From: Theobroma cacao | Lineage: Eukaryota; Streptophyta; Magnoliopsida; Malvales; Malvaceae | Assembly (NCBI RefSeq): GCF_000208745.1 | Contig: NC_030852.1 | Location: 27,809,293 to 27,873,292 of the forward strand | Direction of reading: 5' to 3' | DNA length: 64,000 nucleotides | Part shown: positions 1-13,600 of the stretch, piece after piece | How positions within the stretch are numbered: position 1 is the stretch's first letter | How the letters are laid out: each line of letters begins with the position of its first letter | Notes under the pieces: model-generated | What the model saw: the letters and a program-made list of their open reading frames with translations, nothing else | Databases searched by the model: none | What the model was told of the DNA's origin: nothing | Made by a program: the position numbers and the translations under genes

Positions 1-10
1 CCCTCCACGT

Positions 11-220
11 CGTGTCACCAACTCTTAATCTAGCGTGTCACAGATTCCCTTCATGGCGTCTCACCAACTTTGAAAGCTGTCGTGTCACAGATTCTCACCA
101 TGGCGTGTCACTAACTCTTAACTCTGGCGTGTCACAGATTTCCTCCATGGCGTCTCACCAACTCTGAGCAGTGCCGTGTCACACATTCCCAACACGACGT
201 TTCACAAACTCTAAACCCTA
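11..220. repeat. Tandem repeat of alternating ~23/24-bp units (47-bp dimer)
   Basis: Nine units begin with CGTGTCAC or a one-base variant, at 11, 34, 57, 81, 104, 128, 151, 175 and 198. Two flavours alternate: one continues with a CCAACTCT-like core and the other with an AGATTCCC-like core, so the true period is 46-47 bp. The array runs to the left edge of the window and may extend beyond it. No coding function is apparent. Confidence 0.9.
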
Positions 221-225
221 CCCTG

Positions 226-925
226 CGACAGCCATCTAACATATGGCCTGCTATAGCAGGACCATTTCCTGCTTTGGATTCACATATTTCTCCTTTCAAT
301 TCACCATCGTATCAAGGATTTCTGATTTCACATCATTAGTCAAGCTTTCCATTCATGACAACCTGTTCCTCGTTCGATTTAATATCTCTATTCTCCTATT
401 ATCTGAATGTCATGTCTCAAATCTCTGAAAACTCATCTCATGCAACATTATTTTATTTTGCACAATCTTCGAGAAAAAAATTTGGGTATTTTGTATAATC
501 AATCTTTACATATTTATTTTTTTCTTCTATTTTTCACCTGTTTGAGAGTGTACGCTAATAAAAACGGCTCATTAAAGATATTTTTATCTCAAAATCTTTT
601 TTGATGGTTAAAAATAACTAAAACTATACTGTCGATTATTTACAAAAACACGTTATTTATAAAAATTAAAAAAAAAATTCCCATTTTCTTTTCCTTGATG
701 TATTTTCCCCGCCTCTCAATAAATAACAGCTAGTAAAATAAATATTCCGTGAACTGAGCAGAGTGGTACCTCCCGCCAAACCCGAACCAACGAAAGGGTT
801 TAAGTTCACTCTTCTCTTCCCTTCTCACTCCCAAAACCCTAACCCCTTCTCCCTTATCTATTTTCCAATCTCCATTTCTCTTCTTTTTCTCCAATCCCAA
901 AACCCTAGACCCTTCGACACTGAGA
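226..925 (+). promoter_or_regulatory. Upstream region and probable 5' UTR of CPSF160
   Basis: No convincing gene lies here. The last ~130 bases before the ATG at 926 are rich in C and T and contain two telo-box-like AAACCCTA motifs, near 833 and 898. Such motifs are common in leaders and promoters of housekeeping plant genes. I see no clear TATA box. The transcription start is not determinable from sequence alone. Confidence 0.5.
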
Positions 926-3900
926 ATGAGCTACGCGGCCTACAAGATGATGCACTGGCCCACCGGAATCGATAACTGCGCCTCCGGCTTCGTCACCCAC
1001 TGCCGTGCGGATTTCACGCCTCAAATTCCGCTCAACCAGACTGAAGATCTTGAATCTGAATGGCCCGCAAGGCGCGGCATTGGTCCCGTTCCGAACCTCA
1101 TCGTCACCGCTGCTAACCTTCTCGAAATCTATGTGGTCAGGGTTCAAGAAGAGGGCAGAAGGGAAGCCAGAAACTCCACTGAAGTCAAGCGCGGCGGGGT
1201 TTTGGATGGGGTATCCAGGGTTTCTCTCGAGCTCGTTTGCAATTATAGGTTTGGCTCCAAATCCATAAAACCTTTAAAAATATATGCAAATTCTATATGC
1301 CTATATCTATAGGATCAACCTTTTCTTTTTCTTAGTAGTACTAATTTTTCCCCTCTCTCTTGTCCTTGTTTTTTCGAGCGTAGGTGTTAGTTTGCTTAGT
1401 GAAAATGATTTGGATAAGTGGCGGATTCCATATATTGTGTGCCGTTTGGTTATTATTTTTGCTACTTTGTCTTTTGGTTTCAGAAGCTAACAGCAATTTT
1501 TTAAGAATAAAAAAAATTTAAAAATTTGAATTTCATGGATTGTTGAAAAAGCATATAATTTTACTTCTACATAGAACCGTTATGTTTGAATCAGCGTCAT
1601 TGGTTAGCCATATACTCTTCATTTTTGATCAACATGGTTTTGCTTTTACCTTACCGCAAAAAGTAAGTGATGAAAGTACCAACCAACTGGAGCTTTAAAA
1701 TTTTCCCTTCCTTCTCTTTCCATGTTGTTTTAGAATGTTCTTGCTTGGTTTCTGACCTGCTGTGCTTCTCTTTGGTATTTTTTGTTTTAAATTCTGTTGC
1801 AGGTTACATGGTAATGTTGAATCTATGGCGGTACTATCTATAGGAGGTGGTGATGGCTCTAGGAGGAGAGATTCAATTATCTTAGCCTTTCAAGATGCCA
1901 AAATTTCGGTCCTGGAGTTTGATGATTCCATCCATGGTCTTCGAACAACGTAAGGATATATATTGAAAAGTGCTATTCTTACCCATTCTGATTTGTGGAA
2001 GCTTTGTCATGCTCCCCGTTTTTAAAATTCTTATCTCAGAGCTACTTTTTTGTTTGATGGTCTGTTTCCTATATTTGGAAGCTGATATTTGCCCATTGAT
2101 GGTGATTCCTTTTCCAGCTCAATGCATTGCTTTGAGGGCCCGGAGTGGCTTCATTTGAAAAGAGGAAGAGAATCATTTGCTAGAGGGCCACTGGTAAAGG
2201 TTGATCCTCAAGGCAGGTGTGGCGGCGTTCTTGTTTATGATTTGCAAATGATAATACTTAAAGCTTCTCAGGTCTCTGTTGCTTCCTGTCCTTTTGAATT
2301 TATCATAGTTCACTTTTTCTATGTCTAATAACGCTAAGAACAGACTTTTCATGTGAAGGGAGAAAATGCTAGAACAATGAGTATCTCTCTCAAATTTCCA
2401 TTTTTCCAGTTTGTGCATTTATTTGTGTGAGTTTTTACAATGTCAATTGTTGATTTCTAAAGGATAGCAAAAGTTTTGCTGTTTGTTTGATAGCATCTTG
2501 AGAATAATAATTTCACAGATGCTATATTCTGAGAAGTCATGCATTTACAGATTCCTACTTCTGTGGATGAGGAGTACTGGTTCCTATCATCATGCTTTAA
2601 CAAGAATTCACTCCCATAATGCAAAATATAATAACATTTGAATTGTTGGCTAGCCTGGACAAAAAAAAAAGCTAGTATCATTTTTTTCAAAAAAAATTTT
2701 TGGTAAAAAATATGAATTCTAATTAAATTCTGAAAAAATTTATTTAAATTGTTGGAAAATCTTACAGTTATACATCTATAATCACAAGAAACAATATTTT
2801 AAAATTCAAATTCTCATGAAATGGGATGGCTTTTGTGGTTGCTGATGTTAAAAGGTATTAAGCATTCTTAAGAAGCCCTTTGTTTTTTTTTTAAATCTTT
2901 TATATTGGATCTTTATTTGTCAGGCTGGTTCTGGATTTGTGGGAGAGGATGATGCTTTTGGATCTGGAGGTGCAGTTTCTGCTCGTGTTGAGTCATCTTA
3001 CATTATCAATTTACGAGATTTGGACGTGAAGCACATTAAAGATTTTATATTTGTGCATGGTAAGTTTGACCGACTATGTCTTATTGGTTTTATGATTTGT
3101 ATTGGAAGTACTTGAACTGTAACAAGTTAGTGTTCCTATTGTTGGTTTAAATTTGCAAAAAATCAGTTAGTAGTTTGGAATTTGGGAACTCTGCATGTGG
3201 ACCATGTTGTCCCTGTTGGATTGTAGTTAAATTGAATTATTTTGCAGTCTTTGTTAGACTGTCGCTTTCTTATATTGGCTATTGAAATTCTGTTGCTCAG
3301 AAGACTTGCTAGAATTCATTTTATTTTTCATAATGTCATAGTTGAAAGGCTTTTGGTCATTTTTGATACAACTGATGTGGCTTTGACTAATTGCTTCTTA
3401 TATTTTTGTTTGGTTTTGTTTTTTATTTTTATTTGAGCTCCTTTTTGTTTCCTTGATCTTTTCTTACATTTAATTATGTATCATCTAGGGTATATTGAGC
3501 CGGTGATGGTTATCCTTCATGAGCGGGAGCTTACTTGGGCTGGGCGAGTCTCTTGGAAGCACCATACTTGCATGATTTCTGCACTTAGTATTAGCACAAC
3601 CTTGAAGCAGCATCCTCTCATATGGTCAGCAGTTGTATGTTCTCAACATGATTAGGTCCATCTGTAAATATTTTATAACTATTAACAGAAATACCTTGAT
3701 ATATTTTGTGGACCCTAAGCTACAAAGTCAAATTTGACTAAGATAGTTTTCTATCGAATAGTCTTTTGCAAAGGCCTCTGCTGTTGTGAATCCTTGCTAT
3801 CTTAATTGAGCTAAGAGCTGTTAATAGTAAGTTCATGTATCTGTATTTACCATGGAGTTTAGATTTTGCTATTGATTCTTGATAACAAATTTATATGAAG

Positions 3901-4627
3901 TTTATATAAATCAATTTCCTTTTTCCTCCCCTTCTGATAAAAGTAAAAAAAAAAAAACTCGTGGCCACTGGATATGTTCCCTAGGTAGAAGTGGATGCTC
4001 TGATTGGCTATCTTTTCTGTGGCTTTTCATTTCAAAACAGTTGAGGTTGATGCAAACTTCCTTAAAACGTGAAAACTTCCAGATCAGCTGAAAAAACTTT
4101 TATTACTGCAATTATTGCCAGTGGATACTATTAAAAGTGTGAGGTGAACTTCTCTGTGCTAATCTGTATTAACACAATTATGAGATTTATCCTAAGTATA
4201 AAATTCTGAAATACGGAAATTTTGCATTTTGTTGTGCTTGAGATTTGTACATAGTCCTTCCAAAAGCCATTTGTTTGATTGTTGATATCCTTTTTCTTTT
4301 CAGAATCTTCCTCATGATGCTTACAAGCTGCTTGCAGTTCCGTCGCCAATTGGAGGTGTTCTTGTGATTAGTGCAAATACTATTCATTATCATAGTCAGG
4401 TATACTTTTCTTTATTGTGTAGGCACTTGAGTTGGTCTAGCATCTTATTATGGGCTTATTTTTCTTCAGTCCTTCTTTTATTTAATTTAGTGATGCTTGT
4501 TATCTGGGTTTCAAGTTTGTCCTTAATAATGTTATAACTTGCAAGTATCCTATATGTGCAGTCGGCTTCATGCGCACTTGCTTTGAACAATTATGCTATT
4601 TCTGTTGATAACAGGTTCATGATTCTC

Positions 4628-4658
<31 letters not shown>

Positions 4659-7600
4659 ACACACACACACAAGTGCTTGCTCACATGGTACTTACCGACT
4701 TATACCCATGTACATGTACCTGCAACTGCGGCCACACACTCTGTATTTGTGATTAGGCTTTCTATGTAATTGGTTTATGCAACTTGTAGTAGTGTTTGCA
4801 ATTAAAAATCTCAGAAAATTGGGATCTCCCTTCTAATTTTGGCCCCATTATATGATCCCAAAAATGTTCTCTCTTAATTACGGGCTTAATAATGTTTATT
4901 ATAGCTTAAATGAGGTCCTAATTGGTCGGACATCAAATAAAGATCTTAATCCAACATATTCTTGGAATTTAATCTTGACTTCTCTTGACATTTTTGTTGT
5001 TCATGTCACCTCAAGGTTGCGGCCATTCAATGCACTTTACAATAATGGTGAATATGGTAGGGTGTGATAAGTCATGGTTATGCATGGATGTCATAGGATG
5101 GTAGAGCATGTCCTAGGTGTCTTGTCAGCATTACTTGATTCCTGTGAGAAAGGTGGAGGATTGTGTATTCTGGTGTGTCAGATTAGTGCCTTAGGCTTCA
5201 CTCATTCTTGTGTGAGCATGTTTGTCACTGGATCATGTATGCTTATCTGATCAATTTTAGGAAAGAGCTGTTTGACTCTTTTGTATGCTTCAACAGTTGC
5301 TTGTAGTGTTGACAACAATGACTGATCACTGCATTGATTGAATAATCACCTTGCAGTTTCTTTATCATGGTGGTCTATTTTCTTAAAGAATTTATTGAGA
5401 CAATGGTTAAACGTGTTAGCATCTAATATTCTTGATGTTCGATGCCTTGGAGAGATGGAAATATTTCTGTCTTGTTGTTGTAACTGTTATATAAAGTAAT
5501 TATCTTTCCTCGTTGCAATTTAATCTAGAGGACTTAGTTGTGGTTGTAATATGTCTATATGTTGATGAATCAGATTCTAAAATTTTGTTTTTTTATTTGC
5601 TTCAGCTTCTTTTGAAGACCCCCGTTTGACCTCATGCTGATTGTAGTTTGTTTTTTTCATTTTAGTCAAGACCTTCCAAGATCAAATTTCAGTGTAGAAC
5701 TTGATGCTGCTAATGCAACTTGGTTACTAAATGATGTAGCCTTGCTATCAACAAAGACTGGAGAACTGTTATTGCTGACCCTTATTTATGATGGGCGGTA
5801 AGTGTTTTCATTTGGTTGTCATTTGGATTTTCACTTGTACTTTGTTTTATTTTAGTTTCCTTTAAGCTGAAGAATAAGAACTCGGTCTTTTTTGGGTTTG
5901 ATGTCACAATTAATTGAATTGGTAGACAATGGTTGTTTTACATGGCAAAGTTGGTCATGGTGCTTTGTAAGGAAAACACAAATTAACAAGGTTTATAGGT
6001 TTTTGTGTTGGCTGATTGTCAAAATGCTGTTGTCTTTTTGATAAAAAATAGGGATATGAACATTAAACATCCAAAAAAGAGGCAGTGTTGAGGGCCTACC
6101 ATTGAGAACAGTTAGATTTAAATAGGAATTCTGTTGCAGGCATATGTCCATGTTGATATCAGATATTTGATAGCATTACTTTCTTAAGTTTTATTGATTT
6201 GTTACCATGTTGTTCTGAAACTTGGTTTTTCCTCCTCTGAACTCCTTTAATCTTAACTCAAATTTCTTTGGTTATTCATTTCAGCAGTTTATAAATAAAC
6301 TTGAAAAAACGAAAACTAGTTTCGGTTAATAAGTATTTCCACTGGTAATTTATTGACGGAGTACAGAGGAAAATATGACTTCTTGTTATGTTATAGTGCA
6401 TTTTTTTTCTCTGTAGTCATGCAATTGGGGAAGTTTTTTTATTCTGCTTGTTTGTTAATTCATTCTTTTCTCCTTTGAAGGGTTGTGCAGAGACTTGATC
6501 TTTCCAAGTCCAAGGCTTCAGTACTTACTTCGGTTAGTTAAACTGTTAGATTTTTCATGCTAATGCAGGTGCCTTTTTTTCTGTATTTTCCAGCCATTGA
6601 CTAGTTATTTTGGGAATTTTGCTGAAATTCATTTAGGACATTACAACTATTGGAAATTCATTGTTCTTTTTGGGTAGTCGATTGGGAGATAGTTTGCTTG
6701 TGCAATTCAGTGGTGGATCAGGAGCGTCAGCCTTGCCATCTGGTTTGAAGGAAGAGGTGTATATTACCATCAACTTCTATTCAGTACTTTGTATGCTACG
6801 ATTTAATTATTTTAACATATTGTTGGTTGTTGGACTGTGTGGCATTCCAATGCTAGCATCAGTATCTGCTCTTTTACATTTGACTTTTTAGGCACTTTAA
6901 GTTGATTGATAATCTCACAGTGAAGTCCTGTTATCTCACATCCCAAGAAAATCATGGCATTCTTTCAACAAATTTCACTATACATTTAAACTTTGTTCTT
7001 CACTAAATCTTTGTACTCTTGAGAATACTATAAAGATTTTTATTCTGGTTTTTCATTCTTCTAGGTTGGAGATATTGAAGGTGATGTCCCTCTGGCAAAG
7101 CGATTGCGAAGGTCATCTTCTGATGCTTTGCAAGATATGGTTGGCGGTGAAGAGCTTTCTTTGTATGGTTCGGCCCCAAATAACACTGAGTCAGCACAGG
7201 TGGTGTACCATTCTGTAATTAATGAAGGGCCTTTTGCTGATTGCTTTAAGCTTTATCTTATAGAAATTTTTTTTAAAATAACGGGGAGGGAAATCAAACT
7301 CTCCCGGGCATTAGAACAATCAAATAACTAAATCTATCTAACAATTGAGTATCTAAATTAGTAATAAAGAGCTTAGGCTAGAGACTTAGAGACATCTTTG
7401 CAGTCAAAGTAAAAAACTGGACAATTGTTTCATTCCTGTGGTATCAGCTGCTGTTCTCATGATTTCTCATTTTAACAGTTCATCTGTTAAAATTGTAGTT
7501 GTTCTGAAGTTTATTTGTGTAATAGGTTCAACAAATTAGTTATTGGGTTTAGGATGTTTCACTTATTATAATTTAGACTGCAGTTACCAGCATGAGATGA

Positions 7601-10600
7601 ATGCTATTTTTGTTATTTATTACACTTGTTCAACGTATCATATGCTGCAGGGTTCATTGTAATTATGGTTATTACTTTTATTCTTTCACCCTACTAATGT
7701 TTCCCTCCCTCCATGTGTGCAGAAGACTTTCTTGTTTGCAGTGAGAGACTCATTAACTAATGTTGGCCCTTTGAAGGACTTCTCATATGGCTTGAGGATT
7801 AATGCTGATGTGAATGCAACTGGAATTGCCAAACAAAGTAATTATGAGCTGGTTAGTTTGTGAGTTAGGATGCTTTTTCTTCTGTCGTCTTTGATTAATG
7901 GATATGGAAGTGGTTCATGGAAAATGAAAAAAAAATTGGTGTTATTGCAATTGACTAGATGTAAACACCCCATCCTCCCCAACTCCCCCGAAAAAGTCAA
8001 CTGGAGCATGTTCTCTGAACCTTCTTATTTTTGTTTGTTGTTTTTTTTTCTTTGTATTCTGTATCTAGTGGTCGTAAAGCATTTAATTTCCTCTTCTTGT
8101 TTTGTGGTTTGGATTTTTTAAAAATATTTTATTTTTGGTTTGGGTGGGGAGGGGGAGGGGGGGGCTTGATTTGAACTTGGGACTTTTTTTTGAAGGTGCA
8201 GCTACTATCGAGCTTAGACATTGCCTTTTTCTGTGTATTTGTATATTGTGCATTTTTATAGCATTTATTTCTTTTTCTTCTTTGGAATTAATTAATTGTG
8301 CATGAAGTCAAGTCTTGGCTAATCTTTCAGGTGTGCTGTTCTGGCCATGGAAAGAATGGTGCCCTCTGTGTTCTACGACAGTCAATTCGTCCTGAAATGA
8401 TTACCGAGGTCTATCCATGCTCTAGCTCTGACTGAATTTTTCCTGATTAAGATTTTAATTATTGATATCATTTATGTAAATATTTTTCTAGTTGCCATTG
8501 TTAATCTAACTAATCATTTTCAGTAGTACATATATCACATCTTAGTGCTGGAAAACCTCATCTGTGCAACTCTGTGCTTGCATCCTTACATGCACAATTT
8601 TGTCCCCTGCAGGTTGAACTAACTGGTTGTAAAGGAATTTGGACTGTCTACCACAAGAGCACACGCAGTCACAGTGCTGATTTGTCTAAAGTGACTGATG
8701 ATGATGATGAATATCATGCATATTTGATTATAAGTCTGGAGGCGCGCACCATGGTAGTCCCATTTTCTAACCTTTGATATGACTTTTCACTTTAATTCTT
8801 TATCAAAGTCAATTTAATTTTCCATTGTTTGATCAATTAACATTTTTTAAAAAAGCTCAAAGAGATTTTATCAGTATGAAATCCGACTTTCTAGACTTCA
8901 AATTAATGCTTTGTCATATTGCTAACAAATTAAAAAAAAAAAATTGACTTCTTAACTTGCAATCGGCGTCACATATTTGACTTTCTGGATTAACCACTTC
9001 TAGTTCCCTATGATCAACAGGTGCTTGAAACAGCTGATCTTTTGACAGAAGTGACTGAAAGTGTAGACTATTATGTTCAAGGAAGAACAATTGCTGCAGG
9101 AAATTTGTTTGGAAGGTGGGACCAGTTACATGGCCTGTATTTACATGAAATTAGTGTATTTGCCTTGGTTTGTTGTCAAATTTTCTAGATGAATGATGCT
9201 GTACATTTAGTTTTTTCTTTTGGTTGATATTGTGTTTTTACTTGATTTATAGTTTATAAGGGGTGCTAGTAAATGCTGTCTGCTTTAATTCGTTCCATAC
9301 CACTCTCGCATTAAGTAATTTTGCATGCCCACTATACATTTTATGGTCTAAATTAATTTTATGTTCAAACGTATAGTCTTGAGAGTTTTTAGTAACTCAA
9401 AGTGAATTGGCATTGTTGTCTAATTTGGCTAATTACTGTATTACTTTTCATTAGTAGAATTTGAGAGTTTTCTTGCTTGATAGGTTTGAACTCTGTGCTG
9501 GAACATTGCAGTCTTTCCCCTTTCTATTTCCATTTACCCATGTAATATATTAGATGTTGTGCTTCAAACACTACTTTTAACTTGTACTTGTCTCATTATG
9601 TTCGCTTATAGGCGTCGAGTTGTCCAGGTCTATGAACGTGGTGCTCGAATTCTGGATGGTTCTTTTATGACTCAAGAACTGAGTATTCCATCACCAAACT
9701 CTGAATCTAGCCCTGGTTCTGAGAATTCTACAGTAATATCTGTTTCTATTGCTGATCCTTATGTGTTGCTAAGAATGACTGATGGAAGCATTCTTCTCCT
9801 TGTTGGAGGTATGTTTCGCCATAGATGATTTTGCATGTGGGCTTAACTTGTAAATCTGTTTACTTGCCATGGTTTATACCCTTCATAACTTGTCTTTACT
9901 GTGTTACAAAACTGTACATCCTGTTGCTTCCATTCTTGGATTTCTTGCTGATTTTATGCTTAACCTTGAATTTCAGATCCTGCTACTTGCACTGTTTCTA
10001 TAAACACTCCAACTGCATTTGAAGGCTCAAAGAAAATGGTATCTGCCTGTACATTGTATCATGATAAAGGTCCAGAGCCATGGCTCCGCAAAGCAAGTAC
10101 TGATGCGTGGCTTTCCACTGGCGTCGGGGAGTCCATTGACGGTGCTGATGGTGGGCCACATGATCAAGGGGATATATATTGTGTCGTTTGTTATGAGAGT
10201 GGTGCTCTTGAAATATTTGATGTGCCAAATTTCAATTGTGTTTTCTCTATGGAAAATTTTTCATCTGGAAGAACCCGCCTTGTTGATGCCTATACACTGG
10301 AATCTTCTAAGGATTCTGAGAAAGTGATTAATAAAAGTTCTGAAGAATTGACTGGCCAAGGCAGGAAAGAAAATGTTCAAAACCTGAAGGTTGTTGAGTT
10401 GGCCATGCAGAGATGGTCTGCAAATCACAGTCGTCCATTTCTTTTTGGAATATTAACGGATGGAACAATTCTTTGTTATCATGCTTACCTATTTGAAGGT
10501 TCAGAAAATGCTTCTAAAGTTGAGGATTCAGTTGTTGCACAAAATTCTGTTGGCTTAAGCAATATTAATGCTTCTAGGCTTAGGAATTTGAGATTTATTC

Positions 10601-13600
10601 GCATCCCGTTGGATGCTTACACGAGGGAGGAGATGTCAAATGGAACCTTATCCCAAAGGATTACAATTTTTAAGAATATTAGTGGTTATCAAGGGTTCTT
10701 CCTCTCTGGTTCAAGACCAGCTTGGTTTATGGTATTCAGAGAACGGCTTCGAGTTCATCCACAGGTCAGAAATGTAGTTTGTTATTCAGTGAGATTTAAA
10801 TAATTTAATGGTTTACTCAAATTGGCTTTGGATTAAATACTTGGTAAAATTAGACCGAGTGACTTTTGGCCTGTTTGAGAATTGATGATTTTTTTTTTTG
10901 CTATCTTGTCTTAATCTTCTTTCCCAAATTCATTTTTTCATTAATAAATAATAATTTAAATGCCATTTAATATTTTGCCTAGGTCATGAAGATGTCTGCT
11001 TGATTTTTTATCTAGGACTCTATGAATGAAATCAATATAAAAAAACTGCCAACTTGGTGACAAAGTCACATCCTTAATTGTTGCTTAATGTTATGTGAGC
11101 AAGTGTGCTTCTCTCATTTACTTTGTTTTCTTTTCTTGCAGCTATGTGATGGATCTATTGTTGCTTTCACTGTTCTTCATAATGTCAACTGTAATCATGG
11201 GTTCATATATGTTACATCGCAGGTTAGGTACTTTCATATTTTGAAGCAATAGGCTTTTGCATACTGGCTAAAAGCGCTAACTCTTTTTTGCATTTTTAAT
11301 TTTTCTAGGGTATTCTAAAGATTTGCCAAATCCCATCTGCATCAAACTATGACAACTATTGGCCAGTGCAAAAAGTGATCCCTAGCCCACCTTACAACAA
11401 TCAGAAATTTACTTTTTTTCTTAAATTATTTCTGTCATTGTACTTACTAGAAACTTTATCTCTTGTTTAGATTCCACTAAGGGGCACTCCACATCAAGTG
11501 ACTTACTTTGCTGAGAGGAATCTTTACCCAATTATAGTTTCAGTTCCTGTAAGCATATACTCTCTTCCTCTTCTTTATTTCTTTTTAGTATGATGCCAAT
11601 ATCTAAAGTGCTTGTTATTGAAACCTTTAGAAGCTAATATAGCCTACATATGGATAGAACTGGCATGCTGACTGCATCTTTTCTGGCCACCACTGATTTG
11701 AAAATGAACTTACATTGTTGACAACTATTCATTCTATTGAACTCTGTGCTTTTGGAATTCTGCAAACCTGCATGCATGCTATTTGCACCAGGTTGTTAAT
11801 TTCATAATTCATACTCACAATAATTGGTTAGATTTATTAAACTTTTTGGCAATTATCATGACTAAAGAATGAATAGGTCATGTTTTCTCATTTTCTTCTT
11901 AAAGTTATAGAAGCCAGTGATTGGGCATTTTATCAGAGGCTATACATGTATTTCCATTGAATTTTAGTTAGGGAGTAAAATTTGCCTAAGCTTGTGCACT
12001 GTACTTCAATGAACTTTTAATTATGAAGTTGTCTCTATATTCTTTTATCAAACTGTGATGCCTTTCAATGCCAGGTTGCTTCCTTTAGCATAAGTGATAA
12101 AAGTAGGACAGATCTAGTGCCTCTATTTATTTACATTTTGGGTTTTCAAGAGCTCTTCATCTTTAATCCTTTTTTTAAAAAAAAAAAAAAAACTGGGGAG
12201 AGTGGCATTGTTTCCTGAAGTATCATGCTAATCATTGATAATTGCAGGTTCATAAGCCAGTTAATCAAGTGCTATCTTCATTGGTTGATCAAGAAGTTGG
12301 CCATCAGATGGACAATCATAATTTGAGTTCTGATGAGTTGCAACGAACTTATACAGTGGATGAGTTCGAGGTTCGGATTTTGGAACCTGAAAAATCTGGT
12401 GGTCCTTGGGAAACTAAGGCAACTATACCAATGCAGAGTTCTGAAAATGCTCTAACTGTGAGAGTGGTCACTCTGTTTGTAAGTTTGGTTCTTTCCATTG
12501 TTCTGGTTGTTTTAGTCTTGGCTTTATGTGCTTCATGCAGCTGGAGGAGGGAGAGTTTGGATGAATGATGAAATGCATAATATTGTGTTAGTCTTATAGC
12601 AAGCATCTTTTCTATCAAAGTTAGCATTTAAAAGAGACCATAATGAATTTATAAGTATTGGCTTAATTTATTCTTCATTCTAAAAAAGACGGGACAAATT
12701 TTATAAGTATTGGCTTAAAGGGAAATATAAGAAATCGGACAAATCTGGCATGGGCATTTCCTCATTGTAATTAGCAAGTCTTTTCTGGGGATATCTCATT
12801 TCCCTTTTACGGTTTAAAAGAGTCTCTATTTATGCAGTGCTTTATTGCAGAATACCACCACAAAAGAGAATGAATCCCTTTTGGCTATTGGGACAGCTTA
12901 CATTCAAGGAGAGGATGTTGCTGCTAGAGGACGTGTGATTTTGTGTTCAATTGGAAGGAACACTGATAATCCTCAGAATTTGGTACTTTTTGTTTATCTG
13001 ATACTTCAACTTGTTTAATTCAAATCTATTCTATGTTTTGCTTTGTGAAGTCTGTCATCTCCATTGAAGTTATAAATTGAATTTTATCCTCTATAGGTGT
13101 CAGAGGTTTATTCAAAGGAACTAAAAGGTGCTATATCTGCTTTAGCCTCCCTTCAAGGTCATCTATTGATAGCTTCTGGTCCGAAAATTATTCTACATAA
13201 TTGGACTGGTAGTGAGCTGAATGGCATTGCATTTTATGATGCTCCACCATTATATGTTGTGAGCTTAAATATAGTAAGTGCTGCTTAACTTCAGTATCTT
13301 TATGACATGCTCTAGGTGAAATGCCTGGACACCAATCTGACTTTAGTTGTGTCCATCTTATTTATTTTATTTTAATTTTATAGATGAAGTTTTAAACTGT
13401 TTGCACACTGCAAATGGTTCCTGGCGGCCATTTGCCTTTTTTTGTTTCATTTTAATGCATTTTTTAGTTAATATGTATAAATCTAACCGCAGGTCAAGAA
13501 TTTTATCCTTCTTGGTGACGTTCACAAGAGCATATACTTTCTCAGTTGGAAGGAACAGGGTGCTCAACTTAGCTTATTGGCCAAGGATTTTGGCTCCCTT

